Notes: generated from the letters alone by a model not told the origin. DNA of 64,000 nt from Lathyrus oleraceus (GCF_024323335.1 NC_066585.1:532594582-532658581), one strand, 5' to 3'. Positions 12,177-26,700 are shown, counted from the stretch's first letter. Translations and numbers: made by a program.

Positions 12177-15100
12177 TGTAGCGGTGTATTCGTTACTATA
12201 TGATCTATTGGTTAAATCATAAGCAAAGCATACAATGAATATAGAGTCGCCACCGCACTTTTATTTATCCTAAGGACTGGTTAAAAAGCGAACAAAAACC
12301 TAAGAAGTTTTACACGTAGAAAACTAATAAAAAGATCAGAGATCGGGGTAAGGGGTAAATTACGCAATGGGAAGGTGTTAGGCACCCAATGCGTCCTAGG
12401 TACTCCTAGGGAGCCCTTTTCACACTTGTTGTTTGAAAATATTTATTTGTTTTTTGACATAAGTATTGTGCAAACATGATTGGGATGATGAGGAAAGAAT
12501 GTACAAATTAATTATTTTTGTGTTCGAACGGATGAACCCGTTGCCTACGTACCTTCCATCAAAGGTAAGGATCAAAACGCCGTAGTTCGGCTAAAAACTT
12601 CCAAAAGTTAGTGGATTCAATTTTAAAACAAAAGCTCAAAGGTCTTACGTTACCCACGGGAGAAAACTCAACCTTGTATAACAACTAGTCCACCATGTGA
12701 GAAAAGCTTCCACTTGCCAGAGAGGGGTTAACCCTATAATAGGCAAGGAAGACTTACAATTCATCTACTAAGGACAAATAGGTGAGATTAATATCAACCA
12801 ACTAGGGTAAATCAAACCTACAGCTAATGTATGAAAACTTAACAAACATGGACAAAGCCACAAAATCATTTGAATGGGTGAAGTTATTTGGATTATTTAC
12901 AAAAAGGTCAAAGTATGATTAAAGTCAATTCAAAATGAAGTATTTACAAAAATGAAGTTTGGAAAAATCATGGACTTAAGGTCCAAGTTTCTAATTTGAA
13001 AAGAAGGTGAGAATGTTTGCACAACACTTATTTCAAAGTTTTAACATGTGTGAAAAGGTAGGACACAATGGGGTGAATGGATAATGGTGGAATGTAATAC
13101 TTCTTAGAAGGGTCCACCTCTTGAAATCATATAGAAGATGATTCAAGTGGGTCCTTAGGAATAGGCTACAAATGAGCAATGAACATGGTAACAGATGAAA
13201 GTAAATAAAAGCGGATACTGGATGCCACTCAATGGTCTTATACCTGTCTCCTAAAACAAGTAAGGATATCAGAAGCCACTCTATGGACTTACACTAATCT
13301 CCATCAGAATACAACAAAAACAAAACGGGGAAGTCAACTGCCAATCTATCTGGACTTATGTTAACCTCCACAGTATGATCCTAGGAAAACAAATGCCACA
13401 TCACAGGGACTTACAATGAATCCTCACATACAACAATAAATGCACCAGGCAATGGGTATGAGTGACCAATGAGGTCTTACACTCTACCCCTTCCATGTCA
13501 TGGGAACAGATGCCAGCTTACAGGGACTTATAACTGGTTCCTCAATGGGTAATCAAACAAATCAGATAGGTATGAAATAATGGACATGCTACAAGGAGCG
13601 ATGAATGATATTAAATGCACTAAGGCAAGCAAGCAATCATGTACAAATGAGTAATAAATCACAAATAGTCATGTAGCACACTCTATAGCCAAACAAGGAG
13701 GCTCAATCAAAAGGGTTTGACTATGAAAGTCCACTGTAATAGGTAAGTGTCGCTCTTAACCTGGCCATTGAGAGGCTCAGGTGAAGCAGATGAAAGGATA
13801 TGAGGGGTGTGCCTCATTGCTTCTATCTCAAGTTCGAGAGAGCATGTAAATATAAGAATGTGGGGGAGTTCAGAAAGATGGAACTCTTTCCCCAATTAGA
13901 CTCGATAGATCTTGGGCTTGGATCTCAATGCTACAACCATGTAATGGGAGCAAGGAGAAGACTCACTGAATAGTGGGAGATAGGCTACTTATCTCTACCT
14001 TCCACCAATTGCCTCAAATGAGGACTTTTCCTGCTTGGGACAAATATAAACATACACAATCAATGCCTCTTAAGGAGGACTTCAGACAATTTGCCCGGTC
14101 AAATAACAGACCGGGTCTCCAGACTACATGAAGAAGAAGGTGCAATACCTCAATGCCAATTGCTATTTAAGCAAAGCAATGCAAGTTCTTAAGAGAACTG
14201 AGCAACTAAAGGGTACCTGGAAACGATCAAGTATAATCAGCATCCCATTCATAAACAGATAACAACATAAGAATCAATTAACAAAGCACAATTATACAAA
14301 TAATGATGTGCATAGCACAAGGCTCACATGAACCAAAATCCTACAAAACAAGTTGGTTAGTGTATAAGTCAAGTGACACAATCCAAAATGTGGAGCAAAT
14401 CCCTTAATCATTATCTTTAACCTGAAAAGGCACAATCACACTCAAATGTAAGTACTATGACCACTAGGACTAGCCTAGGGTCAAAAGGATGGAAAAATCC
14501 TAAAACAGCAACCAATTCATGATCAAAATCAAGTTATTTCTATAACAAAGGGATCCCAATTGGTCCCATATTCAAACTATGCTCCTATTTTAAATTATGC
14601 AACTTGGAAGGCAAAAGGTGCAAACATGGATCACATATGAATGGCCAGAATGATTACATCCAAAAAAATATCAAAACAACACAGTAAATTCCATAAAAAT
14701 TATATCCTAAATAGAGGACATTCAACAAGCTACATGTCAATTTTCAAGCAATTTGGATTAGTGGAACTATGGGAATTAATTCAACATGTCAAAGCATGCA
14801 AAAACGCAACCAAATAAGGTCCAAAAATATGCACCAACTTCAATTAAATGGTAAACAGTAATGGTACATGGGAAATTAGTAGGACCAAATCCAAATGCAA
14901 GCTTAAGGTGTCAAAAACTACTCTACCAAATTTCATGGTCATTGGATAAAGTATGCGGATATGGCAGCATATATACAAAGGTGTCACCAACAAGGTCCAA
15001 AAAATGATAGGCAGAATATAAAATTCCTAATCAATTTGGAAATGGATTGTAAAAATCCACAAAAATTCACAGTGAATATTAACATGTTAATGGTGCTACA

Positions 15101-17577
15101 TGCAAAAAAATTAAGGCCATTGGCCAAGGGGAAGCATGGTAAAAAATTCAGGGAACACAGCATATCACATTGTGTCACATATTTCCACACTCAAGTTCAA
15201 TAATTCATAGCTAAAAGCCCAGAGGTCCAAAAAATGCAAATCCTATGTCAAAAATTCCATAAATGAGTTAAGATTCTACATCTAAAATTTCAATTAATTT
15301 GGATTATGTATGGTGATTATATAATTAAAATGGTGAGACATGTGAATTTTGTGTACATTAGAAAAATCTCTATGGCAATTAAATTTTTCACCAAGCAACA
15401 TTTTATTTTTTTGATTCTATAAAATAATAGGGAAAAAAAAGAAGATTAACAAAAAAACCTGAATTTATTTGGATTATTATTGGTGGTTTTATGATTTTTT
15501 GAAGATTTAAATAATTTATTGAATAATTATTTAATGTTAATTAGGATTAAATATTGCAGCAGTGGCAGAACCGTGAATATCTAAGCCAAGCCAAGAATGC
15601 ACAGTGGCGTTTTAATGTGGTGGCGGCTTCTAACTGGTCCATGCTAGCGCCAAACTGAGATTTGAAAATGGCCAGGAAGTGAAGTGGATTGAACGCAGCA
15701 AATTCCCAGAATTTCTCGTTCTTCACCGCATGTTCATCGCAAGCTCCAATGCCAGCTTCGGTCACGGGAAAATCTTCACCAAATCGTGCGAACCTTATAC
15801 CGTTGGAATCGTCTCGCCGTGTACATCTCAACTATGTAATCAATTCCACCTAACTCCTAACACAGCTCACGGATCGATCGAATAAAGGTTTCGCGTCAAA
15901 GCTTCGAGTTCGGATTTCTCAACCTATAGTCCACCGTTTCACAAACCGAGCCTAGCATGATAAACTACATCTAACAAACTACCACACGCATATGAACATT
16001 TATCAATTCTTGAGATTTGAAAATTTACCGTCGTTTGATGACAGTGATGAATCGTGAGGTATTGGCGTGTGAAAGTCAAAAACAGTTGCAGAATGATCTT
16101 CCAGGAGTTGAATGCTATGCTCAAATTCAATCGAAATTGCTTCTAATGCGCGAAAATCGAATTCACCATTGATGGAGCTTTCTTGGACAGTTGCGAATGG
16201 TGGCTCTTCTCGATTCAAACTTCCAAAACAGATGGAGTAGAGGATGGTGGAAGATCAACACAAAAGGAATTTCGAGAATTCGTCAAGAATTGGTGAAGTT
16301 TGATCAATTTTTGTGTGAAGTGTTCTTGGTGAAAGATGGAGAAAATGAGAGAATTGGAGAATTTCTCTTTTTGATTTTCTGTTGTGATTTGTGAATTATG
16401 ATTAACCAATGCAATTCTGTTATAGATTATCTATATATACCAAGCTTTTAATCCACCAATAAACATGATTAGTGAAAAAAATGGTAATTAGTGAAAATTG
16501 GCTTATGTGTGAATTTGCTTTTAAGCTCTTTTTTACTTAGAAGCACATTCTGCAGAATTTGGATACTTGAAACAAGTCCAAAATATCAATTGGGAGCTGT
16601 TGGTATTGGCCTCATTTGCAAATTCCCAATATTTCCAAAAATGGACCATTTTGCCCCTCTCCTTAAATTGATTCACTTCAAAAATGGCATTTTGCATGGA
16701 GCCTTTTCCAAAAAATCCAATTATGCAACTTTGAAGTACACATTAAATGGAGTTTGTGCATATAAAGAACTTGCATTTTGGATAAACCACGTGGTAGTTA
16801 TGCCCTCCCGATTACGGGTCTTTTTTGAAATTCATCTGATCATATCTTGCAAACCACACATTGGATTTTTGAGTTCTTGGACTTTTTGGAAAGGTGAGCT
16901 CAAGATCTTCAACTTTTATGTTGGACAAATTTTGATTTGAAGCTTTTATCATGAATTTATCTTGAGGGGAAAAACTTTTCATTTTGGGCAGCTGAGATTA
17001 CAGGTCCATTTGCCACTTTGGGAAACTTTCTATCTGAGCTCAATTCCTTCAACCTTGACCTTTGAAATGACAAATGAAGTTTATATAGACATGAATGAGG
17101 TCTTTCTAACCAATTCCAGTCATCAAATCACTGATTATATGCACAGTTGACCACAGTTGACTTTTATTGACTTTTGTTTGACTGGGCCAAGTTCTGATGA
17201 ATTCCAAGCCTTTTTCACATGAGACCTTGGTTCCAAATGATACCACAAGTTATATGAACCTTTCATGAATGATCATGGTGTCCAAATTCTTCAAGAATGG
17301 CCACCATCTATTGCTCAAGGCCTGATTTGACTGTTTGACTGATGATCGCTTCAGCTGCAAGAAACAAGGTTAGATGACAATATTTTTGTACTTTTGGTTA
17401 GTAAACACATGAAAAGCAATGATATACAAGTGCAATACATGCTTGGTGATCAAGAATCACACTCACAAGGTATCCCACCCACTAAGAGGGAAGCTAGGGT
17501 ATGCATTGATCCTTGAGGCCATGATATGATATGATATGGGCCATGAGGGATCTTAGGGCCAAAATTGGGGTCTTACA
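12177..17577 (-). repeat. LTR 2 (middle, shared: 5' LTR of A and 3' LTR of B)
   Basis: This LTR is 5401 bp, TGTA to TACA. It has a polypurine tract on its right (17578-17590) and a primer-binding site on its left, so it works as both the end of B and the start of A. At the variable sites I found, it agrees with LTR 3 where LTR 1 differs and with LTR 1 where LTR 3 differs. It therefore looks like the unmodified ancestral sequence. Confidence 0.95.
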
Positions 17578-17590
17578 GATGCCCCTATTT
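17578..17590 (-). promoter_or_regulatory. Polypurine tract of element B
   Basis: AAATAGGGGCATC on the - strand abuts the TGTAAG of LTR 2, identical to the tract of element A. Confidence 0.8.
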
Positions 17591-20500
17591 AAGGTCATTC
17601 TAGCCGGAGAAGTGAAGTTTAGAAATCTTCATTTCGACGCGGTAGAATGGGCTTAAATACTAGTAATGAGACAAATTTTGGTCCCTAAGAGACCTCATGA
17701 TGCAGATGTATGCATGCAAAAACAAATTCTGTGGGGAATATATGATTCACACAGAAGAAAAGACGGTCCATCGGAGTAATACACTCATCAGGAACAGAGA
17801 TTCTAGTAAGACTCTTATTGGGACTCTTATAGGGGATAGTAAGAAAAAGAATGCGTGAGCAGGACACGACTTTGATTAGGGATACAAAACTGACGCATCA
17901 TGAACTAGACACGACTCCGAGTGGGGATAACAGACATCGGACTGGAGAGCTTGCTGGGGAAGCAAAGGACTCACACTGAGGAATAAAGAATTCCAGAGGA
18001 AAATAAATCCATTGGAATGACATAAGCTGACTCAACTTATCCATAAGGATACTTCGGATAAGATCCGGGCTCGGACCAGGAAAAGATTCACATAGAACCT
18101 CCCTGCCGGGAAATGCGTATACTGGGGAATAAACACCCATATAGCCAAGGGTAAAATCACCAAAGGAGACTCCACAGGGGAATGCTTAACAAAGAGACTC
18201 TCCTGGGAAAAGCAACAGGAATGAGGTGTTACCGGTATAAGGGTAACAAACTCAGGAAGAATGAATATCTAAGACCGGTATAAGGGTGAGAGATATCAAT
18301 CAACCAACATCTGAGAAAGACCAACAAAGGTATAACATAACTCAGAAAAATCTAACTCCACAAGGGACCAAGGTCATAATAGGGAGTAGAAAGGAAGGAA
18401 CACCAGGGATACCGAGGTATATAATAGGTGACCGACCGAAACGTGGATTGGTATATATGCCAAAACACTCATCATCCGAAAGGAGGGCTTGAAACAGCAA
18501 AACCATTTATAGGATGGACATTCGAGTCCACAACGGGAAAGCGAATCTTACTCAACTGGGGACACAAACCCAAAGAGTGCATGAGATACAATATCCATTA
18601 CCGGCAGACCGTGGATAAGAATACTCGCATGAGATATATTATCTATTACCGTCAGAACATAGATAATAAACTCGCATGGTAAGAAACACCAGAGATACCG
18701 AAGTATATAATAGGTGATCTACCGAAACGTGAATTGGTATATATGCCAAAACACACATCCGAAACACAACTGGTTAAAGGATGAAATATTCGATTCTACA
18801 AAGAATACGAATCTTACTCTACTGGGGAAAATCAACAAAGGACTCCAACCAAAGAGCGCATGAGACATATTATTCATTACCGGCAGACCGTGAATAATAT
18901 ACTCGAAAGGAAAAGACACCAGAGATACCGAGGTATATAATAGGTGACTAACCAAAAAGAGAGACAATCGATACCAAGCATCCGGGTAAACGAAAGACAA
19001 CTCAAAGGATAGATTGCAAGCATCCGGCAATTATCCGACAACAAAGATATTCGACTCCGCAAAGGGAAATAACGAATCTTACTCGACCAGGGAAACACAA
19101 AAGGCTTCAACTGAAGAGTGCATGAGATATATTATCCATTACCGTCAGAACGTGGATAGTATACTCGCATGGAAGATTATCCACAACCGGTATAAGGGTT
19201 AAGAAAGGATAAATCGACCGAAAAGAGAGGCATCGAGATACCAAACAGGCATATAATGATGACCAATCAAAGGGAGTAACAACATTACCAACAAAAGGGT
19301 AAATGAAAGACTCACTGGGGATAAATTGCAAGCATCCGGCAATTATCCGCAAAAGCTGGGAATACATTGATAAACAATCGATGATCCGGGGAACAAATCA
19401 CTAACAACCGGTGAAAAGACCCACTGGCGACTTCAAAAGGATAACATTGCAAGCATCCGGCAATGATCCAGAAGACTGCTGGGAATACAAGTGCTTACTC
19501 AAGAGCAACTAACCAAAGCAGGGAGGAATATCAACATCGAATATTGAATAAAGATAACCACAAAGAGATTAGGGTTTACATCTACCGAATACGGGGCAGA
19601 AGACCAAAATCGGGCTGAGAAAACAAGGGGTTTAACAATACCGACTACTAGGTAAGAAACCAAAGACTCAGCTGAGGATAAAATTGCTAGCAACCGGCAA
19701 TTATCCACATGTATCATAAGATACAACTCTGCTAGAGAGAGAAAATCACAGCGACAAAGGATTTACAACTACCGAATACGGGGTAGAAGACCACAAACTC
19801 CACTGGGGGTATAAATCACCATAGGGAACGCAAAATCTCTGTTAGGGATAAAATCACAACAACAGAAAATCCACCATCGACCAGATCGAACCACAAAGGT
19901 TACCGCTGCTAGGGGAAAAGAGATGGGACTCACAACTACCGAATACGGGGTAGAAGCCATACTCTGATGGGAATAACCACAAATTGGGGTTTACATCTAC
20001 CGAATACGGGGTAGAAAACCAAAAACTCTGCGTGGGGATAGAATAAATCACGAATCCGCACGAGAAACCAAAAATGAGGTGTATAACAGACCACAAACTC
20101 TGTTGGAGAGTAGGGAATTAGGATTTACGACTACCGACTATCAGGTAGAAAACCAACAACTCTGGCTGGGGGCTAAAAGGTATATAACCACAAGTTCTGC
20201 CAAGAAAGCCAGGAAAATAGGACTTATAACTACCGGTATAAGGGTAGAGGCCCAAAATCGACTCTTGCGGAGGAACGAAAGGTATATAACCACAAATTCC
20301 GCCAAGAGGAAAAGGAACAATAGGACTTACAACTACCGGTATAAGGGTAGAGGCCCGAAACTCCGCTGGGGATAACCCACTGGGAAGCACGATATAGACG
20401 ACAAACGTCAATTCGGGAATAATCCGAAAAGACAGACTGAATCAAGACACGTCCTAATGAGGATATAACTCAAATAGGAACATCCATCCCAATATATGTG

Positions 20501-22640
20501 TTGGGAGGAAACGGAAGAAACCGTCATCCACGAGGGTATATCTCAGTGGGGAACTGTAGAAGAAAAGACAGACACTTTCTGCTTATGGGCTGACTCTATA
20601 TGGAGAGATTTTAAACCCGACATCTGCTTAGGGAGATCTATAAAGATCTATGTCACCATAGCAGGGAACAACAAACAAAGGATATATGGCAAAAATGCAA
20701 CATGAATATCTGAATGTTTTATGAATATGCATGAATATGCGTGATTCATGCTTGATGAATGCTGACAAAACAGACATTACTAACACAACAGGCCCAGGAA
20801 TCAAACGTCCGGTATTACACTTCCAGGGGAAAACCAACTGGAAAGCCAATTCTGCTGGAGATCTATATGCTATAAAGCAAAGATCTGCGGGTATTGCTAG
20901 GAAGCAGAAGCAAAAGAATCAGAGATGTCAAAAGAATACCAAATCTCTGAGTAATGGATCAGCGATCGTCCCAACTGGGCACAGAAAGTCACAACAGGCA
21001 AAGAGCCACAAAGACAAATCTGTTGGGGAACAAGAGAATCTCAAAGTTCTGCAGGGGATCCTAGCAAACACTGCTATGGGAACGGATCCAACATAACTCC
21101 ATTGGGGAACAACCCACTGAGGGAGCAAAGGTCACCTGGATAGAGTCTGGCTGCACAAGCAACTCTACTGGGGATATCATCAATTACTCTCTTGGGGAAC
21201 AACCCACTGAGGAAGGAAAGCACCAAACAAGTAGATTCTACACCAAACCACTCTACTCGGGGCGAACACATATCTGATGGATCACATCAGCAGATTATGC
21301 AACAAAATCCGCTCTACTGAGGATCAAAGAGTAATCAGGAAATCAATACAATCTCTGGATGACGGAGCCATCGACCGACCATACCGGGGATTGAAGGAGG
21401 TTCAACAGGCAATACTGCCACAACAATCGCTCTGCAGACAAATGCTGGAGAAAGATGGATGAAAATACCGGGATATCAACCCGATCAACCACGGAGTAGG
21501 AAAATAAATCCTGCTCTGCTGAGGAAAACAACCATTCTGATAGAGGGAAAGTAAACACCTCCACTGACGACTTTGCCTGGGAAAAGGTAAAGTATCGGGT
21601 ATCAAACCACTGACTTACCGAGTCTTTCAAAAGGAAAGCGACCGTGCTGAGAAAACAGATAAATCCGCTGGCAACTGCGCTGGGGAGAGTGACAACAACT
21701 CTGCTCGCGACTTGGATGGGGATATCAATAACGGCTCTACTGTGCCAAGGAGACAAATAAAGTATGGGCATAGCGACCCACTGGAGAAAGTGGCGAGGCA
21801 CCAAGGTGGCAAACCATCAACTGCCGAATCTTCCACAAGGAAAACATCCATGCCGGGGAAAACTGCTGTTGGAGAAAACTGAGTCTTCAACAACACTCTG
21901 CTTGGGAAGAACCCCACCAACAACTCGACTTGCAATTATGCTGGAAACTCACTTGGGGAGAAATATGGGATACGGGGATATCAACCCACTAACCACAAGT
22001 ATTCTGAATGACTGAGCAATCAAGCCGGGGAGAGACTACTGCTGGAGAACAGACTGAGTCTTCAACACACAACTCTGCTTCGGGGAGTCAGAATCCACAG
22101 AAGCTCTGCTTAGGGAACAACCCCAACAACCAAATCTCTGCTTTGGGGAACAACCCCAACAACCAAATCTGGAGAAGAAGGATACAAACCAAACCAGGAG
22201 TATGAACAAATGTCTTACCTGTTGGAAACCATGCCACCCTTGGGAGAGCACTGAGAAATTCTTTGAGTATCCTTTTATCATTGTGAATGTTCACTTTGTT
22301 TAAAACAATAATCTTTGAAAAATTTTGTTTTTAAAACAATGATATTTTTATCAATTAAAACATGCAAAACATTTGTTGATTTGAAACAAATAAGAGTGCA
22401 AATAATTGGATAAAAGCTCAAATTTATTTGATGGAATGGTAGTCTGCAAATGGCAAGACTCCATAGATCTGTACAAATTTGAAATCAGTGATATATATTG
22501 GAAGAGGGCTACATTGAACATAATGATCCTTTCTCTACCAATTTGAATCTCGATGTATTCGAAGCTTCAGTTGACGACGAATCGAGAATTTTCTGACGAA
22601 AGGACAGCTGGTGAAACAGAAAGTCTTGTCAGGATGCAGT
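17591..22640 (-). repeat. Repeat-rich 3' untranslated region of element B
   Basis: This is five kilobases without a credible gene. On the + strand it is a patchwork of short degenerate phrases. 'accggtataagggt' and 'accgaatacggggtagaa' dominate 18.2-20.4 kb, with one clear pair of about 120 bp at 20216-20356. 'ctctgctggggaacaaccc' and 'ccactgaggga' dominate 20.8-22.2 kb, with a roughly 31-bp direct repeat at 22105-22165. Repeated 3' regions are typical of Ogre-like elements. Many short open frames run through it because of repetition. None resembles a protein. Confidence 0.8.
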
Positions 22641-22850
22641 TACTTGCCGAATCCCTAACTTTTGCCCAGATTGCCCCAGGGTGAGGTACTCAATCTAGCG
22701 GGATGCAAATATGCTTTTTTTATCAAGTCTCTAACTTTTGCCTGGATTACCCTTGCGGGTTATCCACCGAGACGCTCATTTTTGCCTAAGCCGCCCTTTC
22801 GGGTTTTCAACTTAGCGAGCTATTCTGTTTTTCATTTGCATATACTTTTT
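22640..22850 (-). other. Conserved post-pol motif block of element B
   Basis: Read on the - strand, this stretch just after the integrase stop carries repeated units of the form 'aaaacccgaaagggcggc..aggcaaaa'. The core 'cccgaaaggg' is a small hairpin. Related units occur just after the Y pol gene on the + strand (42000-42180), although the two elements are otherwise diverged. The function is unknown. Confidence 0.6.
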
Positions 22851-22854
22851 TTTC

Positions 22855-23193
22855 TTAGGCAAAGTATCTCTTAACTGCATCTGAATTCACAGGACGAGTG
22901 AAATCCTCCCCATCCATTGTTGTAAGCATCAAAGCTCCGCCTGAAAAGGCTCTCTTAACAACATATGGACCCTCATAGTTTGGAGTCCACTTGCCCCTGG
23001 AATCGGGCGCGAAAGACAAAACTTTCTTGAGCACAAGGTCACCTTCTCTGAACACGCGAGGCTTGACCTTCTTATCGAATGCTTTCTTCATTCTCTGCTG
23101 ATATAATTGGCCATGACACATGGCAGTTAAACGCTTCTCTTCAATCAAATTCAGTTGGTCATAACGACTCTGAACCCATTCAGCATCAGTCAA
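22855..23193 (-). pseudogene. C-terminal fragment of retrotransposon integrase (element B)
   Basis: The readable stretch is 112 residues, from about DAEWVQSRYDQLNLIEEKR to VNSDAVKRYFA. It aligns with the last part of the Y integrase (ending at 41966), sharing HGQLYQQRMK, RGKWTPNYEGP and FSGGAL. A stop codon lies immediately upstream in the same frame. The zinc-binding HHCC region, the DDE core, RNase H and RT are all absent. It is therefore a deletion remnant and not a functional ORF. It marks where pol ended in the ancestral complete element. Confidence 0.85.
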
Positions 23194-23769
23194 CTAGGGA
23201 CTTGAGGGTATCAGGCTTCTTTTATTCTTTTTTTCTATTTGAAAATTTTTTCCTGATTTTTGCTTTTACTTTGATTTTTCACCCTCTTCTTTTTTTTTTT
23301 TTTTTTTTTTTACATTACATTTGTAATGCCCCAGTTTGACTGTTTTGCTGATTCTCATAATACAGCTGAATGAGCTTCTTTTCGTGCTCAAGAAGGTGGG
23401 TAATCTCATCAGGAATCCCCTTCAACATCATCTTCCTCTGCCTCGAATACAAGGAATTCAAATTTGGGAGATGGCGTTGGATCATTATGTTCAATGGGTT
23501 TAGAAATCCCTGCATAATGATTCTGGATAATGAAAAGCTTTTGTATTTAAACAAGCAAATCATTTATGCAGATGAAAAAGCTGTTTTTGTTTTTCCAGGG
23601 TTTTTTGTGATCACTGATTTCATGCAAAAGCAAAAAGTGAAAACAAATGGAGAAACAAATGTTTGACAATGCATTAATTGAATGAAACATCATTGTATTA
23701 TGCTTTGCCAACAATGTCATCACTTCTCCTTTTGGCATGGGAGAAGGGTTTTAAACAAAGTGAGCATAT
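23194..23769 (-). mobile_element. Spacer at the pol deletion site of element B
   Basis: This is 576 bp between the gag-protease stop and the integrase remnant. It includes a run of about 27 T on the + strand near 23288-23314. An 82-residue - strand frame (23315-23563) is not recognisable. In complete Ogre elements an intron is reported between protease and RT, so part of this may be intron sequence. I cannot delimit splice sites with confidence. Confidence 0.5.
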
Positions 23770-26700
23770 TTACTCTGATCTATGGATAACTGTAGGAACA
23801 TCCACAGCGACCCAATTGTGGCAGACACCACCAGGAATAACAAAATTGCTCATATCCTCTGCATCTTCTTCAATGATAGCAGCGGCTTCCTCTTCATCAG
23901 GCTGATCATCATGGATGAATCCTCCACTCGTGAACAGACCATACTCATTATATGCCCCAGAACAAAAGCCAATGCCAGCCCGGGATTTATTGTCTTCTAG
24001 CTCAATCACCTTCCCTAAACCAGCGACTGCACCACATTCAATGGCCAGTTTTGCATCACGGTAGGAAGCGAATGATGGAGACTTCTTCTCTATAGGTTCA
24101 TCAATAGATAAAGCTTGGAATGGAGTTCCAACTTCATCCTCTGCATCGATATATGAGAAAGAAGACAAGTGGCTAACCAGGAGAGCCTTTTCTCCCCCTA
24201 CCACAACCAATTTCTTATTCTTAACAAATTTCAGCTTCTGGTGTAGGGTGGATGTCACGGCGCCAGCTTCGTGAATCCATGGTCTGCCAAGGAGACAGCT
24301 ATATGATGGGTGGATATCCATTACCTGGAAGGTGACCTGGAAATCACTCGGGCCTATCTTGATAGGGAGATCAACTTCCCCTATCACGGTCTTGCGCGAC
24401 CCATCAAAAGCTTTCACAACAACCCCACTCTGCCTCATAGGAGGACCTTGATATGACAATCTGGAGAGTGTGGATTTAGGCAACACATTAAGAGATGATC
24501 CAGTGTCCACCAACACGTTGGACATAGCATCAGATTTGCAGTTCAGAGATATGTGTAGAGCCATGTTGTGGTCTCTTCCCTCCTCAGGGAGATCAGCGTC
24601 ACTGAAGCTCAAGGTGTTGCAAGCAGTAATATTTGCAACTATACTGTCAAATTGTTCAATAGTGACGTCGTGATCAACGTACGCCAAGTCCAGGACTTTC
24701 TGCAGAGCCTCCCTATGGGGTTCTGAATGCAACAGCAAGGATAGTATGGAGATTTTGGATGGCGTGTGTAGAAGCTGGTCTACGACGTTATACTCGCTTT
24801 TCTTGATGAGCCTCAGCATCTCATCAGTTTCTTCATTCGAAATGCCACTCGGGCCAGCAGAAGAAGTAGGAGTTTTCTGTATTGAGGAGGGTCTGGCAAC
24901 ATCAAGTGCCGGATTCTGGATATTGACAGCAGTCCCAACTGGACGTTCAGCAGACTCAGATGCGACAGGGGCCTTAGCAGGCGCAGAGAACACTCGACCA
25001 CTCCGGGTCAGGCCGCTTACATCGGCAATATTAGTCACAGCAGTTGAAGGCAAAGGCACTTCCACCCCATCTTGCACGGCAACTGGGTTGTACCTGAACG
25101 GCACAGCTCTATCAGAAGAATACGGCATAGGGCCGGCAGGTTTAATCACAAGTGAAGGAGAAGTCTTCGGCTTGCTGCTATCATAGCGAATAACAACAGG
25201 CTCTGGTAATTTGAACACTGGAGATATAACATTTACTTCAGGTTCATCTTCATCAACATTGCGATTCTGGAGAATCTCAATCGTTCCTTCGTCTAACAAT
25301 TCTTGCAACTCTCTTCGTACCTGATTGCACCCCAGACGGTTCGCCGAACAGATACGGCACTTATCATGGTCGTGTACCATATGGCTGTACTGGCACAGCA
25401 GGCGATGTAACTCCACCAACGATTGTCGAATATGACTCACATATTTGACTTTATATTTCCCAGGGCATCCCTGGACCATATTCACAGATTTCCCATGCGA
25501 AGGCAATGGGTTTTTGGTAACATTTGGGCCCGAATCTTCGAAGCTCAAAATTCCACATCTCATCAGGTCTTGAACCTTTGTCTTGAGTGGATAACAGTTT
25601 TCTATGTTATGGCCCGGAGCTCCGGAATGATATACACAATGTTGATCTGGTTTGTACCACCATTGTGGATTCGCAGGAATAGCAGGAGGATCCCTGGGAG
25701 TTACCAACTTCCTCTCCAACAGGGAGGGATAAAGCTCAGCGTATGACATGGGGATAGGATCGAAACTGATCTTTTTCCGGTCATAATTCAGATTTGCTTG
25801 ATTTGTTGTGCTTCCACGAGGCTGGTAGGCCTGTTGCTGTGGGCGTTGCTGTTGCTGATACTGCGGTTGCTGATATTGTTGCTGAGGTTGATACTGCTGA
25901 GAATTGTCTTTGAAGACAGGCGCAATATGGGCCACCTGATGTTGATGACCTGCACGGCGAATCGGTTTCCCCTGAACCGGAGGTTTTCTTGATCTATGGG
26001 ACTGCACATCATGTGCTTCCCCATCCTTCTTCTTAGCAAAAGAGCCATACCTCTTGCTAGAAGAGCCTTCATCTTTTGCTAAACGTCCTTCACGGACACC
26101 CTCTTCAAGTCTCATCCCCATATTCACCATCTCGGTGAAGTCTGAGGGAGCACTAGCCACCATTCGCTCATAATAAAATGAGCTAAGAGTTTTAAGGAAA
26201 ATCTTAGTCATTTCTTTCTCCTCGAGCGGTGGAGTGATCTGCGCTGCAAGCTCTCGCCACCTCTGGGCGTACTCTTTGAAGGTTTCTTTATCCTTCTGCG
26301 ACATAGACCTGAGTTGATCTCTGTCAGGCGCCATATCGACGTTATATTTGTATTGCTTGACGAAAGCCTCGCCAAGGTCGTTGAAGGATTGGATGTTGGC
26401 ACTGTTCAGGTTCATATACCACCGAAGCGCAGCGCCGGACAAGCTGTCCTGGAAGTAGTGGATCAAAAGCTGATCGTTGTCGGTCTGAGTGGACATCTTC
26501 CTGGCATACATAACCAGGTGGGCAAGAGGACAGGTGTTCCCTTTGTATTTCTCAAAGTCAGGCACTTTGAATTTGATCGGTATTTTTACACCTGGAACCA
26601 GGCAGAGCTCGGCAGCAGACTTGCCGAATAGATCTTTTCCTCTGAGGGTCTTCAATTCCTTCCTCAGCTCGAGGAATTGGTCATTCATAGCGTCCATTTT

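Noticed and set aside
20079..22294. Clusters of 60-150-residue frames on both strands
   Set aside because: They arise from degenerate repeats in the 3' region of element B; both strands are open at once.
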